NCBI GenBank assembly: GCA_031081675.1 | Contig: JAVHLZ010000010.1 | Coordinates: forward strand, 1 to 35,765 | From: Armatimonadota bacterium | GTDB taxonomy: Bacteria; Sysuimicrobiota; Sysuimicrobiia; Sysuimicrobiales; Kaftiobacteriaceae | Length of the DNA stretch: 35,765 nt | Reading direction: 5' to 3' | In this document: piece by piece, positions 9,562-17,657 of the stretch | Layout of the letters: the number at the start of each line of letters is the position of its first letter | Position numbering within the stretch: position 1 is the stretch's first letter | The notes under the pieces: model-generated | Databases searched by the model: none | What the model was told of the DNA's origin: nothing | The model's input: the letters and a program-made list of their open reading frames with translations, nothing else | Position numbers and translations under genes: made by a program

Positions 9562-10500
9562 TCATCCTCCCGATCTGTCCGGGCTCATCAGCAGGACGAA
9601 GACGTCCTCCAGCGACGCCGGACGCACCTCCACCCGGTGCACCCGCACCCCGCGGGCGCGGAGAATCTCCGGGACGTCCGCCGCCGCCCGCCGCGGGTCG
9701 TCGGCCACCAGGTGCACCGCCGTCCCGTACAGGGCCGCGCTGCGGGCTCCCGGCCAGGACCGGAGGACCCGGAGGGCCTCCTGCCAGGGCTCGGCCACCA
9801 CCTCCACCACGCCCTCCCCCAGGACACGCCGCCGGATCTCGGCGGGAGGCCCCTGGGCGATGATGCGGCCGCCGTGGATGAACGCCAGGGTGGTGCAGTG
9901 CTCGGCCTCGTCCATGTAGTGGGTAGTGACCAGCACCGTGGTGCCCTCGTCGGCAAAGCGGTAGATCAGGTCCCAGAACTCCCGCCGCTGCACCGGATCG
10001 GTCCCGGACGTGGGCTCATCCAGCAGGAGGAGGTCGGGGTGGTGCAGCACGGCGCACCCCAGGGCCAGGCGCTGGCGCCAGCCTCCCGAGAGGGTCCCCA
10101 CCAGCTGCCGCTCCCGCCCCGCCAGGCTGGCCCGCTGGATCCACCCGGACACCTTGCGCCGCCGCTCGGGGCCGGGCAGGCCGTAGATCCGGGCGTAGAA
10201 GTGCAGCAGTTCCTCCACCGTCAGGTCGGCGTACTGGGGCCCGCGCTGCACCATGTAGCCGATGCGCGACCTCACCGCCTCGGGGTGCCGCGTCACGTCC
10301 ACCCCCAGGACCCGGACGGTCCCTGCGGAGGGGGCCAGCAGCCCGCACAGCATCCGGATGGTGGTGGTCTTCCCGGCACCGTTGGGGCCCAGGAACCCGA
10401 ACACTTCGCCGCGCGGGACGACCAGGTCGATGTGGTCCACGGCCACGACGTCGCCAAAACGGCGGGTCAGGCCGGCAGCCTCAATGGCGGGTGTCGTCAT
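9562..10500 (-). CDS. ABC transporter ATP-binding protein (second of pair)
   Basis: A 312-residue nucleotide-binding subunit. Walker A GPNGAGKTT lies near residues 38–46, the signature is LSGGWRQR, and Walker B is LLLDEPTSGTDP. The H-loop histidine is in VLVTTHYMDEAEHC. The C-terminal ~80 residues are the extra domain seen in drug/lipid exporters of the DrrA/YbhF type. The gene overlaps the preceding ATPase gene by 20 bp, suggesting translational coupling. Together the two ATPases correspond to the two halves of a YbhF-like tandem ATPase, here as separate polypeptides. Confidence 0.92.
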   Translation of the reverse strand: MTTPAIEAAGLTRRFGDVVAVDHIDLVVPRGEVFGFLGPNGAGKTTTIRMLCGLLAPSAGTVRVLGVDVTRHPEAVRSRIGYMVQRGPQYADLTVEELLHFYARIYGLPGPERRRKVSGWIQRASLAGRERQLVGTLSGGWRQRLALGCAVLHHPDLLLLDEPTSGTDPVQRREFWDLIYRFADEGTTVLVTTHYMDEAEHCTTLAFIHGGRIIAQGPPAEIRRRVLGEGVVEVVAEPWQEALRVLRSWPGARSAALYGTAVHLVADDPRRAAADVPEILRARGVRVHRVEVRPASLEDVFVLLMSPDRSGG

Positions 10501-11419
10501 GGTCGGGGTGGGTGGCCAGCAGGGCCACGAAGACGTCCTCCAAAGACGGCTCCACGGCCCGCACGCTCTCCACGACGATCCCCTGAGCCGTCAGGGCCTC
10601 GCGCAGGCGCGGGCCGTCGGCGTCGCGGGAGACGACCGCGTGCAGGGCATGGCCGAACAGGTGCGCCCTGATCACCCCGGGGAGCTCGCGCGCGCGCTGG
10701 AGGGCGGCCCGGCGGGGCGCGGCCACGACCTCCAGGATCACGCCCGGCATGCGGGCGCGCAGGGTGCGGGGAGCCTCCACCGCCAGGAGACGGCCCTGGT
10801 GCATCAGCGCCACCCGGGCGCACCGTTCGGCCTCGTCCATGTAGGGGGTGGCGACCAGAATCGTCTTGCCCTGCCGGTTCAGGTCGTAGAGGATCTCCCA
10901 GAACTCACGCCGGGACACCGGGTCCACGCCCGTGGTCGGCTCGTCCAGAACCAGCACCTCCGGCTCGTGCATCACCGTCGCTGCCAGGGCCAGCTTCTGG
11001 CGCATCCCCCCGGAGAGGTGGCCGGCCAGGCGGTCCGCGGCGGCCTGCAGCCGTCCGGCGGCCAGCAGCCGGTCCATCCGCGGGCCAATCAGCGCCCGGG
11101 GAACCCCGAACATCTCGGCGACGAAGCGCAGGTTCTCCCGGACCGTGAGGTCGTCGTACAGGGCGAACGCCTGCGGCATGTAGCCGATGCGGGCCTTGAC
11201 CTGCTCCGGCGCCTCGCGGGTGTCGGCGCCGGCCACCTGCGCCGTGCCGGCGTCCGGGGACAGGACCGCGCACAGCATCCGCAGCAGCGTGGTCTTGCCC
11301 GCCCCGTCCGGACCCAGCAGGCCGACCACCTCGCCCTGCCGGACCTCCAGGGACACGCCGTCCACGGCCACCGACGATCCGTAGCGCTTGGTCAGACCGC
11401 GGGCGACGATGGCCCCCAT
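10481..11419 (-). CDS. ABC transporter ATP-binding protein (first of pair)
   Basis: A 312-residue ATPase paralogous to its downstream neighbour. Walker A GPDGAGKTT is at residues 36–44, the signature is LSGGMRQK, and Walker B is LVLDEPTTGVDP. The residue usually carrying the H-loop reads P in VATPYMDEAERC, where its partner has TTHYMDEAEHC. This ATPase therefore appears to lack the H-loop histidine and may form a degenerate site in a heterodimer. It lies 27 bp after hlyD. Confidence 0.9.
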   Translation of the reverse strand: MGAIVARGLTKRYGSSVAVDGVSLEVRQGEVVGLLGPDGAGKTTLLRMLCAVLSPDAGTAQVAGADTREAPEQVKARIGYMPQAFALYDDLTVRENLRFVAEMFGVPRALIGPRMDRLLAAGRLQAAADRLAGHLSGGMRQKLALAATVMHEPEVLVLDEPTTGVDPVSRREFWEILYDLNRQGKTILVATPYMDEAERCARVALMHQGRLLAVEAPRTLRARMPGVILEVVAAPRRAALQRARELPGVIRAHLFGHALHAVVSRDADGPRLREALTAQGIVVESVRAVEPSLEDVFVALLATHPDHDDTRH

Positions 11420-11446
11420 GGCATCTCCCTCACCAATCGCGTACCT

Positions 11447-12748
11447 TCACCCTTGGACCTTCAACGTAAGAGAGCGCGTGTCTGCGGGGCCGCGCCCCCG
11501 CGTCTGGATGACCGCATCGGCCGGCATCCCGGGCTTGAGCAGGTGGTCGGGGTTGGGCAGGGTCACCGTGACCGCGAATACCATCTTGACCCGCTCCTCG
11601 GGAGTCTGGACGTTGCGGGGCGTGAACTCGGCCTGCTGGCTGATCTCGGTCACGGTGCCCGCGAACACGCGTCCCGGAAAGGCGTCGGTGGTCACCTCGA
11701 CCCGCTGGCCGACGGCGACCCGGCCCAGCTGCGGCAAGGGCAGGTAGAGCCGGAGCCGCAGCTGGTCCAGGGTGCCGACGGTGAGGATGGGAGTCCCGGG
11801 GGTGACCACCTCGCCGGCGCGGGCGTGGCGGACCAGCACCACGCCGGCCAGGGGTGAACGGATCACCAGGGTGTCGCGCTGGGTCTGCAGCAACCGCACC
11901 GTGGCCTCGGCCTGCGCCACCTGCGCCGCCGCCGCCTGCACGTCGGCCCGTCTCTGACTGATGGCCGCCTGGCCGGCCCGGGCGGCGGCGACGGCGGCCT
12001 CCGCCTGGCGCACCTGCGCCCGGGCGGCCTCCACGTCGCGGCCGCGGATGGCCACCAGCTGGCGGTTGGCCTCGGCCAGGCGCAGCGCCGCCTCGGCCTG
12101 CTGCGCGGCCTGCGCGGCCGCCTCGTACTGCGCCCGCGCCGCATCCCGGGCGGCCCGCGCCGCCTCCACCTGCTGGGCGCTGACGGCCCCGTCCCGGAAC
12201 AGCGGCTCCAGCCGGGCCAGGTCGTCTTCGGCCCGACGCCACGCCGCCTCCGCCGACCGCGCGGTCGCCCGGGCCGCCTCCAGCGCCGCCCGGGCCTGCG
12301 CCACCGCCAGGTCCACCTGGGAGGCCGTCAGCGCCTCGGCCTGCTCGGCCTGCGGCACCCGCGCCCGGGCCGCCTCCAGCGCCGCCCGGGCCTGGGCCAC
12401 AGAGGCGTCCACCTGTCGCTGCTGCAGGACCAGGGCCGCCTGCGCCTGAGCCAGCCGCGCCCGGGCCGCCTCCAGCGCCGCCCGGGCCTGCTGCAGCTGC
12501 GCGTCCGCCTCGCGGCTGTCCAAGGCGACCACCACCTGACCGGCCCGCACCGCGTCGCCCTCGTCCACCTCCAGGGAGGCGATGCGCCCGGCCACCTTGC
12601 TGGCGACGGTGACCTGGTCCGCCTCGATGATGCCCGATGCCCGCACCGCGTCAGGCGAAGGCCCCCGCCGCCAGGCCGCCGCCCCCCACGCGGCCAGCGC
12701 CGCCACGAGGACCGCCGCCGTCAGAGCGACACCCCGCCGGTAAGCCAC
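11447..12748 (-). CDS. HlyD-family membrane fusion protein (periplasmic adaptor)
   Basis: A 433-residue adaptor linking the inner-membrane ABC exporter to TolC. The GTG start at 12748 overlaps the tolC stop by one base (TAGTG). An N-terminal membrane anchor (about residues 5–25) comes first, then a lipoyl-like half (GIIEADQVTVASKVAGRI). A very long alanine/arginine/glutamine-rich coiled-coil hairpin spans about residues 70–290. The second lipoyl half (IRSPLAGVVLVRHARAGEVV) and beta-barrel follow. The coiled coil contains a 32-residue unit repeated three times with nearly identical DNA (see the repeat entry). The frame stays open ~390 bp further upstream, but that part lies antisense-free within tolC and has shadow composition. 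Confidence 0.9.
   Translation of the reverse strand: MAYRRGVALTAAVLVAALAAWGAAAWRRGPSPDAVRASGIIEADQVTVASKVAGRIASLEVDEGDAVRAGQVVVALDSREADAQLQQARAALEAARARLAQAQAALVLQQRQVDASVAQARAALEAARARVPQAEQAEALTASQVDLAVAQARAALEAARATARSAEAAWRRAEDDLARLEPLFRDGAVSAQQVEAARAARDAARAQYEAAAQAAQQAEAALRLAEANRQLVAIRGRDVEAARAQVRQAEAAVAAARAGQAAISQRRADVQAAAAQVAQAEATVRLLQTQRDTLVIRSPLAGVVLVRHARAGEVVTPGTPILTVGTLDQLRLRLYLPLPQLGRVAVGQRVEVTTDAFPGRVFAGTVTEISQQAEFTPRNVQTPEERVKMVFAVTVTLPNPDHLLKPGMPADAVIQTRGRGPADTRSLTLKVQG
12265..12490 (-). repeat. Three 96-bp-spaced direct repeats inside the hlyD coiled coil
   Basis: Near-identical segments of about 34 bp lie at 12265–12298, 12361–12394 and 12457–12490, exactly 96 bp (32 codons) apart. 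They encode QARAALEAARA each time. The period is in frame, so unequal crossover would lengthen or shorten the coiled coil without breaking the gene. Confidence 0.8.
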
Positions 12749-14058
12749 TACCGCACCGCCTCTCCGACCGCCCGTTCCAGCTGCGCCCGCGCCACGCTGT
12801 AGGCGAACTGGGCCTGGGCGCGGGCCGCCTCCGCCTGGGACAGGGAGGCCTGGGCGCTGATGACCTCCAGCGCGGTTCCCACCCCCGCCGCAAACCGGAC
12901 CTGGGCGATCCGCAGCGCCTCGACCGCCTGGGCCACGAGCGCATCGGCTCCCGCCAGCTCCTCGCGCGCCGACTCCAGGGACAGGTACGCCTGGCGGACC
13001 TCCACCTCGATGCCCTGACGCTGCTGACCCAGAGCCGCCTCCAGCTGGGCCAGCCGCTGCTGGGCCTCGACGACCCGCTGCTGGGTCAGACCGCCGTCGG
13101 CGACGGCCAGGGTGGCCGCCAGGGTGACGCTCCACGTGGTGCCGAAGTCGGTGCCGGGCCCCAGAGCTCCCGTGTTGGAGTAGACGTAGGCCCCCGACAG
13201 GACCAGGGAGATCCGACCTCCGCTGGCGGCCACCTCGACGGCGGCCCGGGCGGCATCCCGGCGCGCCGCCAGTTCCGCCAGTTCGGGGCGCACCAGAAGG
13301 GCCCGCGCCACCAGCTGCGCCAGCGGGGTCTGGACCGGCTCGGTGGCGAACCCGTCCACGAGCTCCAGCGGCGTGTCCAGGGGCTGGTTCAGCGCGGCGT
13401 TGAGCGCCTGCCGTGCCTGGGCGACGCCGTTGCGCGCGCGCACCAGAGCCTGCCGGGCGCTGGCGACGGCCACCTCGGCCTGCACCTCGTCGAACCTCGG
13501 AGACACGCCCGCCGCCACCCGCGCCCGCGCCACCCGCAGGTTCTCGGTGGCCTGGGCCAGTCCCCGCTCGGCCGCCGCCTCGCCGGCCTGCGCCAGCAGC
13601 ACCTGGTAGTAGGCCTGCCGCACACTGAAGACCACCTGCTGGCGGACGCGCTGCAGAGCGGCCTCGGCGCCCCGCAGGTTGGCCTCGGCGACGGCGATCT
13701 GGGCCTCGACGCGCCCGCCGGTGGCCAGGGGGTACTGAGCCACCAGCCGCGCGTCGTAGACGTTGGGCGAGGGGGGCGGCAGGGTGAGGGAACCAAATAC
13801 GATCGGCTCCTGCTCCTGAGTGCGCGTGTAGCTGCCCTGGACGCTGACCTGCACCGCCGTCCCGGCGCGGGCCTGGGCCAGCTGCGCCCGGGCGATGGCG
13901 ACATCAAAGGCCGCCACCTGCACCTGCGGGTTCTGCCGGAGGGCCAGGTCCACCGCCTGCTGCACCGTCAGCCGCTGCACGGGCTGGGAGCGAGCCGCAG
14001 GCGCGGCAATGGCCACGCAGACGACAGCCCCGACGACGGACATCCAGCGACCGGTCAC
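12748..14058 (-). CDS. TolC-type outer membrane efflux protein
   Basis: A 436-residue outer-membrane channel. A Sec signal peptide covers about residues 1–24 (MTGRWMSVVGAVVCVAIAAP, cleavage near ARSQP). Two repeats of the outer-membrane efflux family follow, with long alpha-helical alanine/glutamine-rich segments (QAVDLALRQNPQVQVA; AYYQVLLAQAGEAAAERGL; AYLSLESAREELAGADALV). It is the second gene of the efflux operon, 12 bp after tetR. The presence of TolC is direct evidence that this organism has an outer membrane. Confidence 0.9.
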   Translation of the reverse strand: MTGRWMSVVGAVVCVAIAAPAARSQPVQRLTVQQAVDLALRQNPQVQVAAFDVAIARAQLAQARAGTAVQVSVQGSYTRTQEQEPIVFGSLTLPPPSPNVYDARLVAQYPLATGGRVEAQIAVAEANLRGAEAALQRVRQQVVFSVRQAYYQVLLAQAGEAAAERGLAQATENLRVARARVAAGVSPRFDEVQAEVAVASARQALVRARNGVAQARQALNAALNQPLDTPLELVDGFATEPVQTPLAQLVARALLVRPELAELAARRDAARAAVEVAASGGRISLVLSGAYVYSNTGALGPGTDFGTTWSVTLAATLAVADGGLTQQRVVEAQQRLAQLEAALGQQRQGIEVEVRQAYLSLESAREELAGADALVAQAVEALRIAQVRFAAGVGTALEVISAQASLSQAEAARAQAQFAYSVARAQLERAVGEAVR

Positions 14059-14070
14059 AGCGCTCCCCCC

Positions 14071-14709
14071 TCACCGATCTGCCTTGATGGCATCCCTCGC
14101 CACTCGGGGGCGCCTCCCCCCAGGCTGAGCCCGGGCCGCGCCCCGACCCTGCAGGTAGCCCCGCACGTAAGCCGGCACGTCCAGGGCGACCCGCACCCCC
14201 AGGGCCTCTCCCAGCAGCAGGCGCGCCATCAGCGGCCCCAAAAACGCCAGGGCCATCTGGGCCGGAGACTCGCCGCCGCCCAGCGACCCGCGGCTCTGGT
14301 GCTCCCGGAAGAAGGCGACGACGGCGCCGAGGGTGCGGGCGAATCCTTCCGGCGGCCGATCCCCCCGCAGCGAACGGGTGCGCAGCAGCTCGGGCAGCAG
14401 CCGCAGGATCAGCCCCTGGTTCTCCTCGATCAGGCGCAGGTAGTTGCGCGCCAGCGCCCGCAGGTCGGCGGCCACGTCCGGGCCCGGGGAGGGCACCAGG
14501 GCGTCCAGCGGCGGGCTGAGGCGCTGGAGGGCGGCCCGCAACAGGGCGTCCTTGCCCCCGAAGTGGCGGAACAGGGTGACCTCGTTGACCCCCGCCCGGC
14601 GGGCAATCTCCCGGGTGGTGGCGCCCCGGTACCCGCGCTCGGCCAGCAGCGCCAGCCCCGCCCGCAGCAGCCGGGCCCGGGTGGGGTCGGGGTCTGCAAG
14701 CAAGTGCAT
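14071..14709 (-). CDS. TetR-family transcriptional regulator
   Basis: A 212-residue repressor-like protein with the N-terminal helix-turn-helix at residues 10–55 (LLAERGYRGATTREIARRAG, then VNEVTLFRHFGGKDALLRAAL). The C-terminal domain presumably binds the efflux substrate. As first gene of the tolC–hlyD–ABC operon it most likely autoregulates that operon. The ATG at 14709 lies only a few bases after the expected start of the candidate promoter, so the message may be leaderless. No strong ribosome site is seen. Confidence 0.88.
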   Translation of the reverse strand: MHLLADPDPTRARLLRAGLALLAERGYRGATTREIARRAGVNEVTLFRHFGGKDALLRAALQRLSPPLDALVPSPGPDVAADLRALARNYLRLIEENQGLILRLLPELLRTRSLRGDRPPEGFARTLGAVVAFFREHQSRGSLGGGESPAQMALAFLGPLMARLLLGEALGVRVALDVPAYVRGYLQGRGAARAQPGGRRPRVARDAIKADR

Positions 14710-14718
14710 GCTGTCATC

Positions 14719-14747
14719 AGGCTAGCACGGACCCCGCCAGGGAGCAA
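14719..14747 (-). promoter_or_regulatory. Candidate promoter/operator of the efflux operon
   Basis: On the minus strand TTGCTC (14747–14742), 17 bp, TAGCCT (14724–14719). An imperfect inverted repeat TGCT…AGCA overlaps the -10 and could be the TetR-type operator. Both are moderate matches. Confidence 0.4.
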
Positions 14748-14773
14748 GCCAGGGCGACCACCGCGACCGCCGG

Positions 14774-15619
14774 CTACGGCGGTCCCGCCCGGACCCACCG
14801 GCTGGGAGAGACCAGCACCTCCCCGCCGGGGCCGGCGCCGGCGAACTCGATGAGGGAGACGTAGCGGTCCACCATCTTCGGGCGGGGCACGGCGGCTTCC
14901 ACCAGCACCCCCACGCCCACCACCTCGGCCCGGACCTCGCGCATCAGGTCGTGGACCCCCCGCGCGGTTCCCCCACCGCGCAGGAAGTCGTCCACGAACA
15001 GGACCCGCGCGCCCGGCGGGACCGCCCGCAGGGGCAAGGTCATGGACTGCACCAGGCGGGACGAACCCGACACGTAGTTCACGCTGACCGCCGGCCCGTC
15101 GGTGACGTGCGCCCCCCGGCGGGCGATCACCAGGGGGACATCGAACGCGCGGGCCACCATCAGGGCCAGCGGAATGCCCTTGACCTCCATGGTCAGGACC
15201 ACATCCGGCCGGGAGTCCTCGAAGAAGCCCGCCAGTGCCTCGCCCAGGGCGGCGGCGTACCGCGGCGTGGCCACAATGTCGGCCGTGTAGAGGAACCCTC
15301 CCGGCAGCAGGCGGGAGGGGTCCCGCAGCCGCTGGCAGACCTCCTCCACCAGGGCCCGCACCGCCTCCTTCCCCCGCCACGGGACGTACCGGACCCCTCC
15401 CGCGGCGCCCGGCAGCGTCTCCACCGTGCCCAGCTGGAACCGTTCCAGCGCGGCGCGCATGAACGCCAGGTCCTCGCTGATGGTGGACTTGGCGGCATCC
15501 AGCATCTCTCCGAAGGCACCCAGGGAAAACAGCCGGCGGGGAGCGTGGAACAGGTGGTGGGCCATCACCACCATCCTCTCCCCCCGGCGCAGGCGGCCGC
15601 GGCGGGCGCGGCGGGTCAC
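14774..15619 (-). CDS. purR: Pur operon repressor PurR (phosphoribosyltransferase fold)
   Basis: A 281-residue regulator like Bacillus PurR. An N-terminal winged-helix part (RRGRLRRGERMVVMAHHLF, then LDAAKSTISEDLAFM) is followed by a type I phosphoribosyltransferase domain. Its PRPP-binding loop VLFVDDFLRGGGTA is at residues 206–219. In the family PRPP binding releases the repressor from purine gene operators. The gene follows the nucleotidyltransferase by 6 bp and lies in the ispE cluster, as purR does next to ispE in Bacillus. Length matches the family. Confidence 0.9.
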   Translation of the reverse strand: MTRRARRGRLRRGERMVVMAHHLFHAPRRLFSLGAFGEMLDAAKSTISEDLAFMRAALERFQLGTVETLPGAAGGVRYVPWRGKEAVRALVEEVCQRLRDPSRLLPGGFLYTADIVATPRYAAALGEALAGFFEDSRPDVVLTMEVKGIPLALMVARAFDVPLVIARRGAHVTDGPAVSVNYVSGSSRLVQSMTLPLRAVPPGARVLFVDDFLRGGGTARGVHDLMREVRAEVVGVGVLVEAAVPRPKMVDRYVSLIEFAGAGPGGEVLVSPSRWVRAGPP

Positions 15620-15625
15620 GGCCGC

Positions 15626-16432
15626 CTACCCTCCCGTCCGATCCAGCGCCCGGGTGATCAGGGCGAGGTTGTGGGGCTTGCCGGCGTCCACATCCAGCGC
15701 CACCTCCGGCCGCTGCATGATGACCGCGCGGGCGGCAATCCCGGCGAGGTCGGCCACCCGGTCCATCATCTCGGCGATGGTCAGCCGGCCCGAGGCGAAC
15801 TTCAGGACCACGGACCACCCGAACGCCTGCGCCAGCAGCCAGGGCTTCTTGCGGGCCGCCAGGAGGCGCTCCACCAGCGGCCGCACCCGTTCGATCACCT
15901 GGGGCCGCACCAGCATGAGGCTGCCGCCGGTGAAGGTCCCGTCCGCCACCGTCACGTAGGTTTTCTGGGCGCCCGGGAAAACCCGTTCCATCGCCTCCCG
16001 CGGCACGATGGCGTAGTGGAAGTCGGCGGGAGACGCCCGGCAGGCGGCCAGGAACTCCTCCAGCGCCTCGGGGGTGAGCAGCGGGATGTCGGAGGCCACC
16101 ACCAGGACCGGCTCCTCCGACCCCAGCGCCCGCAGGGCGGCCACCACGTTCGCCATCAGCGACCCGCTGTCGGGCACGTGCAGGACCCCCGCGGGCAGCC
16201 AGGGGCGCACGTCCGGAGGGCCCGCCACCGCGATGCGCGCAATGGCGGCGCTGGCCCGCAGGGCATCCAGGACGTGGGCCAGCAGTGGACGGCCCCCCAC
16301 CGGCAGGAAGGCTTTGTTGGGCAGGTCCGGGGGCAGGCCCGGTTCCGCCCCGCCTCCGGCCAGGACGATGGCGTCCGTCTGGGGGTGGGGTCCGTCAGCG
16401 GGCTTCGGCAAAGGTCCGGGTGACGATGACAT
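15626..16432 (-). CDS. MobA-like NTP transferase domain protein
   Basis: A 268-residue Rossmann-type nucleotidyltransferase. The signature DAIVLAGGGAEPGLPPDLPNK lies near residues 20–40, with LPVGGRPLLAHVLDAL after it and the metal-binding VVASDIPLLTPEAL further on. This resembles sugar-phosphate or MobA-type transferases, but the loop after LAGG is altered (no typical GxGTRM/GxSRRM). The sugar or cofactor acceptor is unknown. The ATG at 16432 overlaps the end of ispE by 38 bp; a later start cannot be excluded. In Bacillus glmU lies a little beyond purR, so this may be a distant functional counterpart, but that is inference. Confidence 0.75.
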   Translation of the reverse strand: MSSSPGPLPKPADGPHPQTDAIVLAGGGAEPGLPPDLPNKAFLPVGGRPLLAHVLDALRASAAIARIAVAGPPDVRPWLPAGVLHVPDSGSLMANVVAALRALGSEEPVLVVASDIPLLTPEALEEFLAACRASPADFHYAIVPREAMERVFPGAQKTYVTVADGTFTGGSLMLVRPQVIERVRPLVERLLAARKKPWLLAQAFGWSVVLKFASGRLTIAEMMDRVADLAGIAARAVIMQRPEVALDVDAGKPHNLALITRALDRTGG

Positions 16433-17261
16433 CCACGTCGGGCACAGCGGCCAGGTCGTCGGCCACCTTGCGGGCGGCCGCCTCGTTCGCCATCAGCCCG
16501 TAGACGGTGGGCCCGGTTCCGGACAGCGCCGCGCCGTAGGCCTCTCCGGAGAGGATGATGCGCTTGATCTCCCGGATCACCGGGTACGCCGGCCCCACCA
16601 CGTCCTCGAACACGTTGCACAGCAGCCGGCCGACCCGGCGCACGTCCTCCTGGCGCAGGGCCTCCACCATCGCCCGCGTGTCCGGACGGGCCGTGACGGC
16701 GGCCGCGCGCAGCTGGCGGTACGCCCACTCGGTGGCCACGGGGATCTGCGGGCGGCCCAGGACCACCCAGGTGGAGGGCAGGGGGGGCAGGGGCTCCAGG
16801 ATCTCGCCGCGTCCCCGGGCCAGCGCCGCCCCGCCCTCCAGGAAGAAGGGCACGTCCGACCCCAGGCGGACGGCCAGGGCGGACAGGGCGCGGCCGTCCA
16901 GGCGCAACTTCCACATCTGCGCCAGCCCCAGCAGCGTCACCGCCGCGTCGGCGCTGCCCCCGCCCAGGCCCGCGGCTGCGGGGATGCGCTTGATGAGTTC
17001 GATCTGCACGCCGCGATCCACCCGGAACGTCTCCCGCACCAGCTGGGCGGCCCGCACCACCAGGTTGCGGTGGTCGGAGGGGACATCCCCGTCGTGCACC
17101 ACCACGTCCACGCCCTCCCCCGCTTCCCGCAGGATCAGGACGTCGTGGAGGGCGATGGTGTGCAGGACGGTCTCCACGTCGTGGTATCCGTCGCTGCGTT
17201 CGCCCAGCACGTCCAGGGTCAGGTTGATCTTGGCATAGGCGTGCAGCCGCAGTTCCTTCAC
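16395..17261 (-). CDS. ispE: 4-diphosphocytidyl-2-C-methyl-D-erythritol kinase
   Basis: A 288-residue GHMP kinase of the MEP isoprenoid pathway. The N-terminus AYAKINLTLDVLGERSDGYHD is the IspE signature. The ATP-binding loop is PAAAGLGGGSADAA near residue 95, and the C-terminal GHMP motif is LSGTGPTVYGL. The GTG start at 17261 has GGAGGGAGG upstream. It is first in the ispE–nucleotidyltransferase–purR operon. Confidence 0.93.
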   Translation of the reverse strand: MKELRLHAYAKINLTLDVLGERSDGYHDVETVLHTIALHDVLILREAGEGVDVVVHDGDVPSDHRNLVVRAAQLVRETFRVDRGVQIELIKRIPAAAGLGGGSADAAVTLLGLAQMWKLRLDGRALSALAVRLGSDVPFFLEGGAALARGRGEILEPLPPLPSTWVVLGRPQIPVATEWAYRQLRAAAVTARPDTRAMVEALRQEDVRRVGRLLCNVFEDVVGPAYPVIREIKRIILSGEAYGAALSGTGPTVYGLMANEAAARKVADDLAAVPDVDVIVTRTFAEAR

Positions 17262-17657
17262 CGGCCTCCCTCCTTCCCCCGGCGGTCGCGCCGCCGGCGC
17301 GGTCCGCGATCCTCGGGGCGGGCAGGGACTGCGCGGCAGGCAGAGGGCGGCAGGAACCAGGAGAGGATGGCCGGACCGTGAGCGCGCACACCACCCGCGC
17401 CGGCGCCGGCCCGCGGGAGCCGGGCAACCGCCGACACGGAGACACTGGCAGCGCCGATGGAACTGTCCTCCTGCCCGAGGCCCGATCTGTCTGAGGGTGG
17501 GGTTAGGTGCGGGCCCCGCAAACTCCTCCGGGCCGGGCGGGCGCGTTGCCCGTGTGCCGGGAATGTCCTATCATGAGGTGTGCTGCAGGTCCGTGCGGGC
17601 TCCGGGAACGGCTCCGGAGCCCGCACCGCGCGGTGGCGACGGCTGCCGCTTCGGGCC
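17262..17657. other. 396-bp divergent region between ispE and the LytR-type gene
   Basis: It contains the promoter of the LytR-type gene (17546–17574). I find no convincing promoter for ispE and no RNA or repeat. Open frames on both strands here are proline/arginine-rich shadows. Confidence 0.6.
17546..17574 (+). promoter_or_regulatory. Promoter of the LytR-CpsA-Psr gene
   Basis: TTGCCC (17546–17551), 17-bp spacer, TATCAT (17569–17574; 5 of 6). The predicted transcript starts near 17581, which rules against the upstream GTG at 17580 as start codon and favours ATG 17658. Confidence 0.55.

Noticed and set aside
12749-13135. N-terminal extension of the HlyD frame upstream of GTG 12748
   Set aside because: It lies inside tolC in another frame and has shadow composition. 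The membrane anchor and family homology begin just after GTG 12748.
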